DNA from: RHLJ01 sp965247355
GTDB lineage: Bacteria > Bacteroidota > Rhodothermia > Balneolales > Balneolaceae
Direction of reading: 5' to 3'
Assembly (NCBI GenBank): GCA_965247355.1
Contig: OZ252011.1
Location: 1,302,001-1,366,000 of the forward strand
DNA length: 64,000 bases
The notes below the pieces were generated by a model. The model was not told the origin of the DNA and ran no database searches. It was given only the letters and a program-made list of their open reading frames with translations. Both the position numbers and the translations under genes were made by a program. Positions 28,259-37,400 of the stretch are shown piece after piece. The first letter of the stretch is position 1; each line of letters starts with the position of its first letter.

Positions 28259-28678
28259 ATGGCAAGCTATGTTGAAATAATTTATCTCTCAGTTGCGATG
28301 ATCATCTTCTCGATGTTATCCATGAATACCGCCAGGAATTTCAATTCCTCCAGAACAAGTATTTACAGAACTGAAGTGGAATACAGAGCAATAGCAGTTG
28401 CACAGGACGAGTTAGATAAAGTGCAATGGATTTATGATGATAGTGAACTAGATCCTGATAACGGCTCTTATGTATATCAAAATCATCCTATTACTGAAAC
28501 TCATACTTATGGTTCAAGTGACCAGTATAGTGATGATTTTATAATCTATGCCTCTTCTGATCTTATTGGGGATGATGGAAGCCAGAAAAGATATCAGGTA
28601 ACTGTGAGCGTATTAAATGAAAATGTAAATCCTGAAGTTTTTATTACGTTAGATTACGTTAAATCATATTCATATTAA
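28259..28678 (+). CDS. Leaderless PilV/GspI-like minor pilin, cassette 2
   Basis: A 139-residue paralogue of the gene at 25800. The helix runs MASYVEIIYLSVAMIIFSML; after Met removal the mature end A-S-Y-V-E again puts glutamate at position 5. The segment VEYRAIAVAQDELDKVQW follows, as in the first copy (EDQVIAIAQDYIDE). The remainder is a short beta domain ending in VKSYSY. It is the first gene of the second triad and follows a 213-bp gap that could hold its own promoter, although no clear -7/-33 pair could be assigned. The assignment rests on N-terminal similarity and gene order. Confidence 0.6.
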   Translation: MASYVEIIYLSVAMIIFSMLSMNTARNFNSSRTSIYRTEVEYRAIAVAQDELDKVQWIYDDSELDPDNGSYVYQNHPITETHTYGSSDQYSDDFIIYASSDLIGDDGSQKRYQVTVSVLNENVNPEVFITLDYVKSYSY

Positions 28679-28687
28679 GGAGCTGTT

Positions 28688-29275
28688 ATGAATGTTGGAA
28701 TAATTACGACTTTTGTTATTGGAGGGATTTTCATGATTTCAATGCTGGCATTCAACCAGCAATTAATGACGGGGTCCCAGGAATTTATGCTAAGTACCAT
28801 AAGTCAGGACTATCTGGATGATGTAGTTACTGTACTTTCAAATGACTTTAATAGAATTGGATACAATACTGGTATAGCTGTTCCATTCACAGTTATTTTG
28901 CAAGATGATATTCTATTTCAAGCTGATGCTTATGATAATGATAACTACGGCTCAACCAATATTCGCTGGTATTTAGACACATCAGATCCTGTTACCTCAT
29001 CAAAAAACCCAAATGATTATTATTTAAAGAGACTTGGACCAATAACTGCTAATACTTACGGTATCATAAAATTTCCAGTTACTCTCTTTAAAATTAAATA
29101 TTACACGGCTGATGGCACTCCAACTGTAGATAAAACATCCGTTAAGAAAATTGAAGTCCAGATAATGGCAGAGTCAAGCGACCCCTACACAATGGGGAAT
29201 GAAAGTGAAGAATTTTATCCACGTAATGTTTGGAAACGAACATTTGTACCAAACAATATAAATTTACCATATTAA
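28688..29275 (+). CDS. Leaderless PilW/GspJ-like minor pilin, cassette 2
   Basis: A 195-residue protein paralogous to the one at 26313. The membrane helix is MNVGIITTFVIGGIFMISML, and VTVLSNDFNRIGYN repeats the 'D...iGYN' hallmark. The C-terminal part is beta-rich (FKIKYYTADGTPT, KKIEVQIMAESS), matching VQLEIVMESSS of the first copy. The start is nine bases after the previous stop, with the ribosome site AAGGAG (28677-28682) five bases upstream. It is part of the second triad and is likely to form a heterocomplex with the other minor-pilin-like products. Confidence 0.6.
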   Translation: MNVGIITTFVIGGIFMISMLAFNQQLMTGSQEFMLSTISQDYLDDVVTVLSNDFNRIGYNTGIAVPFTVILQDDILFQADAYDNDNYGSTNIRWYLDTSDPVTSSKNPNDYYLKRLGPITANTYGIIKFPVTLFKIKYYTADGTPTVDKTSVKKIEVQIMAESSDPYTMGNESEEFYPRNVWKRTFVPNNINLPY

Positions 29276-29287
29276 AGAGGAGTTATT

Positions 29288-30718
29288 ATGGGAAAAAGTC
29301 TATTATTTTTAGTGGGTGGGTTAACCATCATAACTGGTTTTATGCAGGTTCAAAATCAGGAACGTATGCAAACACTTCCAGAAGTTACTTCTGCTTATTT
29401 TGAAGAGCAACAAGCCAGAAACATTGCTAAAAGTCTCATTGATAATGCTATTGAGCATATGAAAGCTGATAATAGCTGGGCAGACAGTTTAACTCTTACT
29501 GAGGTTATGAATGTTGGGTCGATGGTAACAAGATCTACCGAGTCAACGAAAAGTATTGTGAAGAGCCTTCTCAATTTAGGGATATTACCCAACGTAGAAG
29601 AGCAGGAAGAACTTGAAGAGGATATACTTGCAGCTACTATGCTCCAAAGTGGGCTTAGTGGAACTCTAAAAAGTTACACAAGCAGTAGCTCCTACATTCC
29701 GCCAAATAACAATGTAGGAACGTGGGATGAATATAAATTACTCCTTATAAGTACCAGTACATATGACAATATTGAGGTGACTACTGAGGTACTTATGCAA
29801 CGTGATTCTTATTCTAAATACTCATATATGACGGATTCAGAACTTAGTTCTTCCGGTAGTAATATTTGGTTTATGGGAGGAGACAACATATATGGACCCA
29901 TTCATACTAATGGTACATTTAGAATGTCAGGTGCCCCATCTTTCTATGGTTTAATCACCAGCCCCAACAATTGGATTGCACATGCTTCTAATGGAGCGAA
30001 CCCAAACTTTTATGGGGGTGAAAATTTTAACGCTCCAGATAAAAGTTCTCCAAGTAGTTATGAGATTTCCAAACTAACTGCTGCTGCTGCTGCCGGAGGT
30101 TTAACCTTCAGTAACCAACTGGATGTGGTTTTTCATGAAAATGGTGGTGTAGGTTATGTTGATATTCGGGAATACAACGGAAGTTGGGGGCCTGTCACAA
30201 CTTACGATTTGAGTACCATTAATGGAGTGATTTCTTCCACTGGTCGTATAGATGTAGAAGGCGTAGTAAAAGGACAGGTTACACTTCATTCAGAATCACT
30301 CATTGAAATAGATGGAGACATCACTTATTTCACAAATCCATTGGTAGATTCGACGTCAACTGATATGCTGGGGATTGTTAGTGAAGATAATGTTCGTATT
30401 GATGTGAATGCTCATTCCGCATCAGGCACACAAGATCTAGATATTCATGCTTCCATTATGGCTTTAAATACTTCCTTTTATGTTGAAAACTATAGCTCAT
30501 ATAGCCCAAGAGGAACACTTAATTTATTAGGTGGTTTAATTCAAAAAAACAGAGGACCAGTAGGGACATTTTCTGGAAGTTCAATTGTATCGGGTTATTC
30601 AAAAAACTATCAATACGACGGACGTCTGAAAGGTACAATACCCCCAAACTTTCCAAGGGAGAGTGTATTTTCAATCGTTTACTGGAAAGATGAAGTTGTT
30701 AACGTTTCAGAAAATTAA
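29288..30718 (+). CDS. PilX/GspK-like minor pilin with beta-solenoid domain, cassette 2
   Basis: A 476-residue protein with an N-terminal helix MGKSLLFLVGGLTIITGFMQ, a glutamine/acid-rich helix (YFEEQQARNIAKSLIDNAIE) that parallels the first copy, and a charged insert (EEQEELEEDILAA). The C-terminal ~270 residues are repetitive beta strands (GGDNIYGPIHTNGTFRMSG, GRIDVEGVVKGQVTLHSES), suggesting a solenoid. It is about 110 residues longer than its paralogue at 26936. The gene is preceded by a purine-rich site (GAGGAG) and followed closely (14 bases) by the small secreted protein below. No cysteine-based or metal-binding motif is evident. Confidence 0.55.
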   Translation: MGKSLLFLVGGLTIITGFMQVQNQERMQTLPEVTSAYFEEQQARNIAKSLIDNAIEHMKADNSWADSLTLTEVMNVGSMVTRSTESTKSIVKSLLNLGILPNVEEQEELEEDILAATMLQSGLSGTLKSYTSSSSYIPPNNNVGTWDEYKLLLISTSTYDNIEVTTEVLMQRDSYSKYSYMTDSELSSSGSNIWFMGGDNIYGPIHTNGTFRMSGAPSFYGLITSPNNWIAHASNGANPNFYGGENFNAPDKSSPSSYEISKLTAAAAAGGLTFSNQLDVVFHENGGVGYVDIREYNGSWGPVTTYDLSTINGVISSTGRIDVEGVVKGQVTLHSESLIEIDGDITYFTNPLVDSTSTDMLGIVSEDNVRIDVNAHSASGTQDLDIHASIMALNTSFYVENYSSYSPRGTLNLLGGLIQKNRGPVGTFSGSSIVSGYSKNYQYDGRLKGTIPPNFPRESVFSIVYWKDEVVNVSEN

Positions 30719-30732
30719 GGCTTTAAAGTAGT

Positions 30733-31125
30733 ATGAAATTATTACATGGAATTACATTATTAGTGACCACACTAATTTTCTCAACTGATGCTTTTGCCCG
30801 TCAGGAAGTGACTTTTAACGTAAACTTAAAACCACAATTAGAAGATAGTGTTTTCATTCCTGGGAGAGATCAGTTAAAATTAGTAGGAAGTCTTCAGCCT
30901 ATAAACACTGCTCGCCCCTACTTTCTTACAGATGAAGAACCTATTGATAGTGTATATAGTGTAACCATTAATTTTCCGGCTAGATTTCGAAACCAAACGC
31001 TGGTTTATAATTTCGAAATGACTGTAAACTACCGGAAATTAACTGAAGATCTGGAACGACAGGTCCTACTCAGACAAGGGGAAGTAGAATTAGACGCATT
31101 GTACTTCAACGCCTTCGCCTGGTAG
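30733..31125 (+). CDS. Small secreted beta-domain protein (CBM-like layout)
   Basis: A 130-residue protein with a signal peptide ending DAFARQ. The body VTFNVNLKPQLEDSVFIPGR to LVGSLQPINTARPYFLTDEE to DSVYSVTINFP has the spacing of the starch-binding-like domains of Bacteroidota secreted proteins (strand, 'F.P..D.v.l.Gs', 'LTD', 'D..Y..ti.fp', then 'l.YnFemtv'). I cannot tell whether it binds a carbohydrate. It lies on the operon strand between the minor-pilin triads and the fimbrial subunits, 14 bases after the second PilX-like gene, so it is probably co-expressed and could be a pilus-associated adaptor. Confidence 0.5.
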   Translation: MKLLHGITLLVTTLIFSTDAFARQEVTFNVNLKPQLEDSVFIPGRDQLKLVGSLQPINTARPYFLTDEEPIDSVYSVTINFPARFRNQTLVYNFEMTVNYRKLTEDLERQVLLRQGEVELDALYFNAFAW

Positions 31126-31231
31126 TAATCCTCCTATCCTATTAATTACAATCCGTTAATTAAGAAACATTAACTGGTTAAAAAGTGTTGTATGTGCAAT
31201 CTTAAGAATAAAAGATTACGTACTCACGTAT

Positions 31232-31735
31232 ATGAAGAATCTGGTTTTATTATTAATATTTCTAAGCTTCCATTCATTTAACATTGTAGCTCAGAATAGC
31301 TGGGAAGAAGATTCATCTAACTTAGATGTTACTGCAGAATCGATTCAGGTTATAGAATTAATAACTGTTTCTTCGTTAAGGTTGGGAAAATTACAGCCAG
31401 GTCAGTTAGAGGTTTATGTTTCTCCAACCACAAACTCATCCGCTGGATATATGATTGCTGTTGGAACACCGGGTGCTGAATTTCAGCTGAATTATATAAA
31501 AACCAGAGAGGTTTCCAGAATAGATGGAGAAGGCTCTTTAAAATTTGAATATGAAATTGCAGGTAATTCTGACGATGAGCAACTCAACTCAGAACTTTTG
31601 AATAACGAAAATTTAGATATTCGTTTCAATGAAAATGGTCTTTATTACTTATGGATAGGTGGCACTGTAGATTTAAGTAATGCTCAGCCAGGATCTTATG
31701 TAGGTGATTTTACAATAGAAATCGATTATATATGA
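31232..31735 (+). CDS. Secreted DUF4402-like fimbrial subunit 1
   Basis: A 167-residue protein with signal peptide MKNLVLLLIFLSFHSFNIVAQ. An all-beta domain of ~145 residues follows, ending in the hallmark GTVDLSNAQPGSYVGDFTIE (G.l.lsnaqpGsY.G.f.i.i.Y), as in DUF4402 proteins. Those are small secreted subunits often found with chaperone-usher genes. The stop overlaps the start of the next gene by 4 bases. It is the first of four such subunits followed by chaperone and usher, so a role as a minor fimbrial subunit or tip protein is likely. Confidence 0.6.
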   Translation: MKNLVLLLIFLSFHSFNIVAQNSWEEDSSNLDVTAESIQVIELITVSSLRLGKLQPGQLEVYVSPTTNSSAGYMIAVGTPGAEFQLNYIKTREVSRIDGEGSLKFEYEIAGNSDDEQLNSELLNNENLDIRFNENGLYYLWIGGTVDLSNAQPGSYVGDFTIEIDYI

Positions 31736-32343
31736 AATCTAAAGTAATTTCATTAATAGTATTCTGTTTAGCTTTATTAAATGTACCATTACTTGTATTT
31801 AGCCAAGAAATCAATTTTGGATCATACAGTAGCGCTTACTCTGCTTCAGTAATGAATGTAGGCGCTTCCAGTTTAAATTTTGGAACTGAATACATATTCC
31901 CGGGTAGCCCCCCCCGTTCTATCGATATAAACACTGGAATGGCATTTCAGATTACAGGGAATAAATACCTTGATGTAATAGTTACAATTAATCCCGGAGT
32001 TGGTAGTGCTACACATCTTGAAAACCAGTCTACTTGTACTGTGAATTGCACTATTCCTTTTACACTTTACGCAGCATATTCAAACCAGGGAGCTAATAAT
32101 ACTGCACAAGCAGTAGATGTTCCTTTAACGGACAATCTTGGCACAGCTCAATTTCAAATCAGGAGAAGAAATATTGGAGCTCCTCCCGGCCCTCCACCTA
32201 CTCCTGTTTATGAAGGATACAATCCGGCTCTATATGAAGATGATGCATATTTTTATATTTATGCTTCTTTAGATGATCTTTCAGGTCCATTTACTTCTGG
32301 TACTTACTCTACTACACTTACAATAAATGTAACCTATGATTAG
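31732..32343 (+). CDS. Secreted DUF4402-like fimbrial subunit 2
   Basis: A 203-residue protein with a signal peptide ending LLVFSQ. The strand SVMNVGASSLNFGTEYIFPG carries the 'l.FG' pattern, and the C-terminal SGPFTSGTYSTTLTINVTYD closes with the subunit-type 'G.Y...lti.v.Y'. A cysteine pair (CTVNC, residues ~102-106) could form a disulfide. A proline-rich insertion (GAPPGPPPTPVYEGY) sits in a loop. It overlaps both neighbours by several bases (upstream stop and downstream start), a tightly coupled arrangement. A probable minor subunit; the assignment is by pattern and context. Confidence 0.55.
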   Translation: MKSKVISLIVFCLALLNVPLLVFSQEINFGSYSSAYSASVMNVGASSLNFGTEYIFPGSPPRSIDINTGMAFQITGNKYLDVIVTINPGVGSATHLENQSTCTVNCTIPFTLYAAYSNQGANNTAQAVDVPLTDNLGTAQFQIRRRNIGAPPGPPPTPVYEGYNPALYEDDAYFYIYASLDDLSGPFTSGTYSTTLTINVTYD

Positions 32344-32851
32344 AGTAAAATTTTACATACTAATTCTGCTAACTATTCAATTGACTAATATTGCTGAGGC
32401 CCAGTTCGTTAATATTGAATTTGAGATTGAACCAGAACTAAGTGCTTCAGTTGAACAAAATTTGTCTTTTGGAGAACAAATTGCAGGCGCTGGACAAATT
32501 GATATAAATCTGGGTGATTTGAATGTTGGTATTTTTAGTATAAGAGCTATCAATACTCAATCACTCCATGTTATGCTAAATTATCCTGAATCCTTAATAA
32601 ACAGTTCAAACTTTACTGGAGATGGTATTTTTCTGAATCTAAAATTAGCATATAATATTGACGAAAATAATGCGCGCACATCTACTACCCTACCAAATTC
32701 ATTGGGATTGATTAATCTAAATGAGCACCAAACAAATGATTCAGATATCTGGAAGCTGGTATACATTTATGTTTTCGGGAGTATAGAAATTGGAAACGTT
32801 TCTCCTGGTATATATGAAGGCAACATTCACTTAAACATAGAATACTTTTAA
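32336..32851 (+). CDS. Secreted DUF4402-like fimbrial subunit 3
   Basis: A 171-residue protein with a signal peptide ending IAEAQ. It contains SVEQNLSFGEQIAGAGQIDI ('l.FG.i..g.G.i.i') and the tail GSIEIGNVSPGIYEGNIHLN, which closely parallels subunit 1 (GTVDLSNAQPGSYVGDFTIE). It starts 8 bases inside the 3' end of subunit 2. It is the last minor subunit before the likely major subunit. Function as a fimbrial subunit is inferred. Confidence 0.6.
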   Translation: MIRVKFYILILLTIQLTNIAEAQFVNIEFEIEPELSASVEQNLSFGEQIAGAGQIDINLGDLNVGIFSIRAINTQSLHVMLNYPESLINSSNFTGDGIFLNLKLAYNIDENNARTSTTLPNSLGLINLNEHQTNDSDIWKLVYIYVFGSIEIGNVSPGIYEGNIHLNIEYF

Positions 32852-32937
32852 ACCTTAGAGACTTTTAATTAAGAGAATTTAACTAGTAAGACAAAAAACT
32901 TATTTCTAGATTTCTTTCAGTTCAAAACAAAAAAAAT

Positions 32938-33477
32938 ATGATTATGAAAAATTTCAAAACTCTTTTAACACTTACAGCAGTTTTCGCTTTTGCATCTTCT
33001 GCTGCTTTCGCACAGGTTGATATTGATAGCGATATAACTGTATCAGCTGTTGCTGTACAAGCTCTTACTGTAACAAACAATGCAAACATCAATTTAGGAA
33101 CTGTACAAGCTGCAACGGCTTCTACCCTTGATCCTAATGCGGGTGCTACCAACTCAAATGTTGGCGAAACTGCAACTTTAGGACAAGTTACTATTGATGG
33201 TCAGGATGGGCTTGATGTTATTGTTACATTTAACAATGCAATTCTACACGATCAAGTTGGATCTGATCCGGATGAAACTTTTACAACAACTGCTTACAGC
33301 GTTGATCTTTCAGGTGGAGCAGGTGTACTTACTTCTGGTGGAGTAGTTGAGCTTGGCGCTATCTCTGCTGCCGGTACAGCAGTTATTACTTTCGGAGGAA
33401 CTACTGATGGACTTCCTGCGACTACATGGGGAACTACTGACGGAACTCCAATAACTGTTACAGCAAATTATAACTAA
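32938..33477 (+). CDS. Probable major fimbrial subunit, DUF4402-like
   Basis: A 179-residue protein with an excellent signal peptide (MKNFKTLLTLTAVFAFASSA then AFA|Q) and a low-charge, Ala/Thr/Gly/Val-rich body typical of bulk fimbrial subunits. The stretch NINLGTVQAATASTLDPNAG, then ATLGQVTIDGQDGLDVIVTF, and the end GTPITVTANYN match the DUF4402 layout. An in-frame ATG at 32944 is an alternative start. A perfect 13-bp terminator hairpin follows the stop, so this gene can be expressed far above the chaperone and usher downstream, as expected for the major subunit. An 86-bp gap upstream may hold a separate promoter. Confidence 0.72.
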   Translation: MIMKNFKTLLTLTAVFAFASSAAFAQVDIDSDITVSAVAVQALTVTNNANINLGTVQAATASTLDPNAGATNSNVGETATLGQVTIDGQDGLDVIVTFNNAILHDQVGSDPDETFTTTAYSVDLSGGAGVLTSGGVVELGAISAAGTAVITFGGTTDGLPATTWGTTDGTPITVTANYN

Positions 33478-33496
33478 TCTTATAATTTCAGGTTTT

Positions 33497-33531
33497 AATG
33501 CTTCTCTATTAGATAGAGAAGCATTTTTTTT
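33497..33531 (+). terminator. Strong intrinsic terminator after the major subunit
   Basis: A perfect 13-bp stem (AATGCTTCTCTAT / ATAGAGAAGCATT, 33497-33509 and 33513-33525) with a 3-base TAG loop is followed by a T run to 33531. It lies 19 bases after the subunit stop and before the chaperone gene on the same strand. It therefore attenuates rather than ends the locus: most transcripts should stop here, leaving less mRNA for chaperone, usher and motor genes. Confidence 0.9.
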
Positions 33532-33625
33532 ATCAAAAACTTGCTATCAAAAAATTCTATATATTTTAGTGGATACTTTCAGTCATATACTGACCGGTAC
33601 AAAATTTAAAGTAACTCACACAAAA

Positions 33626-34456
33626 ATGAGAAATCATCTACTATTAATACTAGTAACTATTTTAGCTGTTTGCTTTTCGGATTTAAAAGCACAAGTTACA
33701 ATTGCCCCTACAAATCTTTTTATTGATAGTAATACAAGATTTGGAACTTATATGGTCGTTAATGGCTCCAACAGTAATCAGGAAGTCTCTATTGATTTCT
33801 TTTTTGGCTATACCGGCAATGATGATGAAGGAAACAGAGTACTTGTGGATTCAGATTCAATTGCAGCTTTAAATCATTCAGTTGCAGAAAATGTACGTGC
33901 TTTTCCTAGAAATTTCACTCTTTCTCCAGGTCAACGACAAATAGTACGACTAAGAGTAAATTTAGATAATGATGTTCCCGATGGAACCTATTGGGCGCGA
34001 ATCAGAACTTCTTCTACACAAGAAAGTCCTCCGGTTGAAATCCAGGATAATACTAATGTTGCCGCTTCTGTGGGTATTACAGTAGAACAGGTAACTGGTC
34101 TTTACTTCAAAAAGGGAGAAGTAAATACTGGCATCGAAATATCTAATATGACTGCGGAAAGAGAAAGTAATAATCTTATTGTAAAAGCTGATCTTTTAAG
34201 AACCGGCAACTCCCCTTTTCTTGGCTCAATCACTACAACTGTTTACGATCAGAATAACTCTGTAGTAACTAATTCCGTTACTTCTACAACCATATTTTTT
34301 GATGGAATTTTTAAGCGCAGCCTTGATATAACAGGTCTTAATCCCGGAAATTATAGGATTGAAATGAAATTCGAAACTTCAAGAAGTGATGTGTCCGGGA
34401 CTGATATCATTCAAATGCCTACTGTAACAAATTCGATACCATTTAATTTGAGGTGA
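33626..34456 (+). CDS. PapD-like periplasmic fimbrial chaperone
   Basis: A 276-residue protein with signal peptide MRNHLLLILVTILAVCFSDL and cleavage near KAQ. The first ~110 mature residues form an Ig-like domain with VTIAPTNLFIDSNTRFGTYM (the first strand, as in 'v.l.p..v.l..' of chaperones). The segment FPRNFTLSPGQRQIVRLRVN has the 'P..f.l.PG..Q.vRlr' of the G1 donor strand, followed by DGTYWARIRTSS ('E..Y...i'). A second domain follows (~180-276). The GTG at 33569 would add 19 unlikely residues, so the ATG at 33626 is preferred. The usher start overlaps its stop in a GTGA junction, a classical chaperone-usher layout. Distant from PapD; best confirmed by structure prediction. Confidence 0.72.
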   Translation: MRNHLLLILVTILAVCFSDLKAQVTIAPTNLFIDSNTRFGTYMVVNGSNSNQEVSIDFFFGYTGNDDEGNRVLVDSDSIAALNHSVAENVRAFPRNFTLSPGQRQIVRLRVNLDNDVPDGTYWARIRTSSTQESPPVEIQDNTNVAASVGITVEQVTGLYFKKGEVNTGIEISNMTAERESNNLIVKADLLRTGNSPFLGSITTTVYDQNNSVVTNSVTSTTIFFDGIFKRSLDITGLNPGNYRIEMKFETSRSDVSGTDIIQMPTVTNSIPFNLR

Positions 34457-37400
34457 CACGTAATTGTTCAATAAAAGTATTATCACTTAAATTTATTTTC
34501 ATCTTATGTATATCGTTATTATTCAATAATTATGGGTATTCACAAGATGAAAATGAAGATATAGAAGTATATCTTTCTTTCAGGTATCGTGGAGCTATTG
34601 ATGAAGTTATCTATTCTTATTACAGTCAGGACCAGTTTTTCCTACCCATTTCTGAGCTATTTAATATTCTGAGTTTAGATCAGAATATTAATCTTCAAAA
34701 CCTGACTGTAACAGGTCGATACCTTGAAGAACAAATCCCTTACTCAATTGATTTTGAAAATAATGTTATAAAAATTGGTGACAAGACCCTACAAATCAGT
34801 AAAGATGATTATTTGGTTAAAGAGTTAGACTTTTTCTTACGTTCGGATTTATTCAAAGAAGCATTCGATCTTGAATTCACAGTAAACTTTAATAGCCTAA
34901 CTTTAGAATTACGAACAGAAAAAGTTCTTCCTGTAATAGCACGAATCTTCCGTGAACAAAAAAGACAACGAGCTAATCAAAATTCTTTACAAAAAGAAAC
35001 CTATCCACTAAAATATGGCCGAAATAAATTATTTTTTGATGCAGGATTTCTAGACTATAATCTTTCAGCTTTAATTCAGCAGGAAAATAGCTATACATAC
35101 AGAGCAAATGTAGGGCTTCAGCTAATAGGTGGTGATTTACAGGGTAATCTTTTTGGCACAAAAACGAGCGAATTTTCGAGTTTTCAAACAAACAGTCTGC
35201 GCTGGAGATATCAATTTATTGACAATCCTTTATTGAGTTCTATCATTATTGGGCAAACTACTTCAAACGGTTTGATTCCCAATGCATTTACAGGCATTAG
35301 ACTTTCAAATCAGCCTATAGAACCCCGTGTATTATTTGATGAATATATTATTACAGGAACAGCTTCTCCTGAATCTGAGGTAGAGCTTTATCTGAATAAT
35401 CAGATTATAGATTTCCAGGAAGTAGGAGAACTAGGGAACTACAGGTTCTCAGCCCCAATGACATATGGAACTTCTCAATATGATATTCGGATATACGGCC
35501 CAACAGGAGGGATTTTAGAAAGGAAAACACGAATACAAATTCCCTTTTCTTTTATCCCTGAAGGTGAAATAAATTATAATTTAAATGTAGGGCAGCTTGA
35601 TTACCCAGTCTTTGGAACTACAAAAAAAAATATGTTATATCAGGGTAACGTGATCTATGGTATTTCTGAATGGCTTACAGCACAAGTAGGTTCTGAGTTT
35701 ATTGATACTGAAGGGACAACTTATCCAACTCTATCAGGAAAATTATCTTCCAGATTATTCTCAAATTATATACTTACTCTAGAAGCTGCATCAGAGGCAT
35801 TTTTTAGATCATCCGCAAGTGCTGTATTTGCGAATTCAGGAAGTTTCAGATTAGATTATACCTCATTTTTAAACCAGAGTGGAGCTTATAATCCTTCAGG
35901 AGATGATCAAACTTTTATAGCAAGTGTTTTTTATCCAATAACCCTCCTTGGACAAAGACTAAATTTTCGAAGTAGTACATTTACAAGAATCCGCGAGGAA
36001 GCTTCTTCTTCTTCAGTAAGATTCGATCTAAGCTCAAGAATAGATAGATTGAACCTTCAACTTGGATATAGTGACAGACTTGTAAATAGTATTAATCCTT
36101 TAGACTATAGTCCTCAATCTTTGGTTAGTCTATCAACTACGTATAGTTTTTCCAGAAGCCAAAGTATTCCAAAAATTTTTAGAGGTACTTACATAAGTTC
36201 GCGATTATCTTTTCTGCCAGTCTCTAATGAAATTTCCAGAATAAACGCGAATTTTTCGAAAAGTGTAGGAAGGAAAGGACGGTTACAGTTTTCTTACTCG
36301 CGAAATTTTCTTACTGAAGCTAATTCATTCAGGCTGTCCTTTGCCATTGACTTAAACAAAGCCAGATCAAATACTACTGTTATTTCAAATAATAACACAT
36401 ATTCAACTACTCAAAACATCAGAGGATCTATCGGGTATGATTCTAACTATAGAAAGTTGTTGCTTTCGAGCCGTGATCAGGTTGGACGTTCTGCTACTGC
36501 AGTCAGACTTTTCGTTGATAATAACTCAAATGGAGTATTTGATGATCAGGATGATGAAATTAATGAAAGAGCAGTTAAAATTGACCGTATTGGATCTTCT
36601 CTTATCGAAAAGGATGGTATTCTTTATTTAACACAAATGCGACCCTACTTTCAATACAATATGGAAGTAAATACAGCAGTGTTACCAAACCCGCTATTAG
36701 TTCCTGAGTCCCAAAAATTTTCATTAATTACAGATCCCAATAGATTTAAAAGTATTGAAATCCCTTTCTATATGTCCGGTGTTATTGAAGGATCAGTACA
36801 ACAGAAAGTTAACAACAGAGAAATAGGAGTATCTGGGCTTAAATTATTATTAAGAAACACAGAAACAAATACTGTTAAAGAGTTAAGAACATACTCAGAT
36901 GGTGAATATTACGAATACCCAATTAAACCCGGGAATTATGAAATAAAAATTGCTGAGAACCAATTAGATATTCTACAGGTAAAGTCAAACCCTGAGAAAA
37001 TTGATTTTACAGTAAACGCAATAGCTGAAGGTGATTTTATTGAAAACCTTTCTTTCGAGTTGATACCGCTTGGAACCGAAGAAGAAAATACTGAAGAAGA
37101 TTCAACGTTAGTTCAAATCCCATTAACATTATCTGAAGTGCCTGAAGAACTAAAAAACTCTCAGGAGATTATTCAACTGGAACAACAACTCGTTACAAAT
37201 GTTGAAAAAGCTTTACGTTTGATTATTCTAACGCAAAATGCCTTCTTCGAAAGGGACTTTGAGAGTGCTTTTGGCTATATTAATGAGTCATTACAGAACT
37301 TCGAGACGGCACAAGGATACGCCCTTAAAGGCAGTATTCAGTATTTTCAAGGAGACAGAACCGGTGCAGTAGCCAGTTGGAGAATGGCTCTTCGGTTTGA

